Below are positions 5,047 through 5,074 of a DNA stretch of 5,074 nt, in pieces; within the stretch, counting starts at the first letter, position 1; every line of letters starts with the position of its first letter. Below the pieces are notes generated by a model, which saw only the letters and a list, made by a program, of their open reading frames with translations, was not told the DNA's origin and did not search any database. The stretch comes from an uncultured bacterium (GTDB lineage Bacteria; Patescibacteriota; Minisyncoccia; UBA6257; JAGGUH01). Where the stretch lies: assembly GCA_937877385.1 (NCBI GenBank), contig CALGBJ010000088.1:1-5074 (forward strand), read 5' to 3'. Made by a program: the position numbers and the translations under genes.

Positions 5047-5074
5047 ACCCCGTACCCTCAGTGGTACGGGGTAA
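5045..5074. repeat. Perfect 12-bp-stem hairpin at the window edge
   Basis: TTACCCCGTACC (5045-5056) is exactly complementary to GGTACGGGGTAA (5063-5074) around the 6-nt loop CTCAGT. The window stops on its last paired base, so whether a T run follows (which would make it a terminator) cannot be seen. Alternatives are a REP-like repeat or a bidirectional terminator for the operon and a convergent neighbour. Confidence 0.75.

Overview
This AT-rich window has a compact five-gene operon on the + strand (993-4897), flanked by repeat-packed non-coding DNA. Coding strands are rich in A, and the proteins are rich in Lys, Glu and Ile. Genes overlap or abut, Shine-Dalgarno sites are mostly missing, several proteins are short or divergent for their families, and the spacers consist of short-period AT repeats and GC-rich palindromes. 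This combination suggests a Candidate Phyla Radiation (Patescibacteria, Parcubacteria-like) genome. That placement is inferred from style, not from a phylogenetic marker. TGA and TAA both act as stops, and no gene has an in-frame TGA.

Layout. Positions 1-992 hold no convincing gene. They carry, in order: 7-8 bp AT repeats (1-71), a 10-bp periodic array (87-140), CAAAG/CAAAT-type repeats (189-289), a composite element of CCTCCCCC/GGGGGAGG palindromes (313-423), two small hairpins (465-502), a C-rich imperfect direct repeat (541-611), a perfect 36-bp palindrome (622-657), a good sigma70-like promoter (695-723) and a second, longer copy of the composite element (773-957) inside the presumed leader. 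The operon follows. After it come a second decamer array in inverted orientation (4931-4975), TCTCAAA repeats and two hairpins, the last ending exactly at the window edge. The window looks like a small metagenomic contig cut at repeats (inference).

The operon encodes a divergent adenylate-kinase-family NMP kinase, the 16S rRNA ribose methyltransferase RsmI (without its usual C-terminal domain), the condensin partners ScpA and ScpB, and a membrane-anchored D-alanyl-D-alanine carboxypeptidase (family S11) with a long charged linker. Junctions are +1 nt, -17 nt, -4 nt (ATGA) and -38 nt, so the genes are probably co-transcribed and translationally coupled. Together they cover nucleotide balance, ribosome decoding-centre modification, chromosome compaction and cell-wall trimming, which are growth and division housekeeping.

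No defence system, mobile-element protein, CRISPR array or RNA gene was found. The most noteworthy points are the altered AMP-site residues of the kinase, the two related copies of the palindromic composite element, the spacer-less 36-bp palindrome, and the inverted decamer arrays on either side of the operon.
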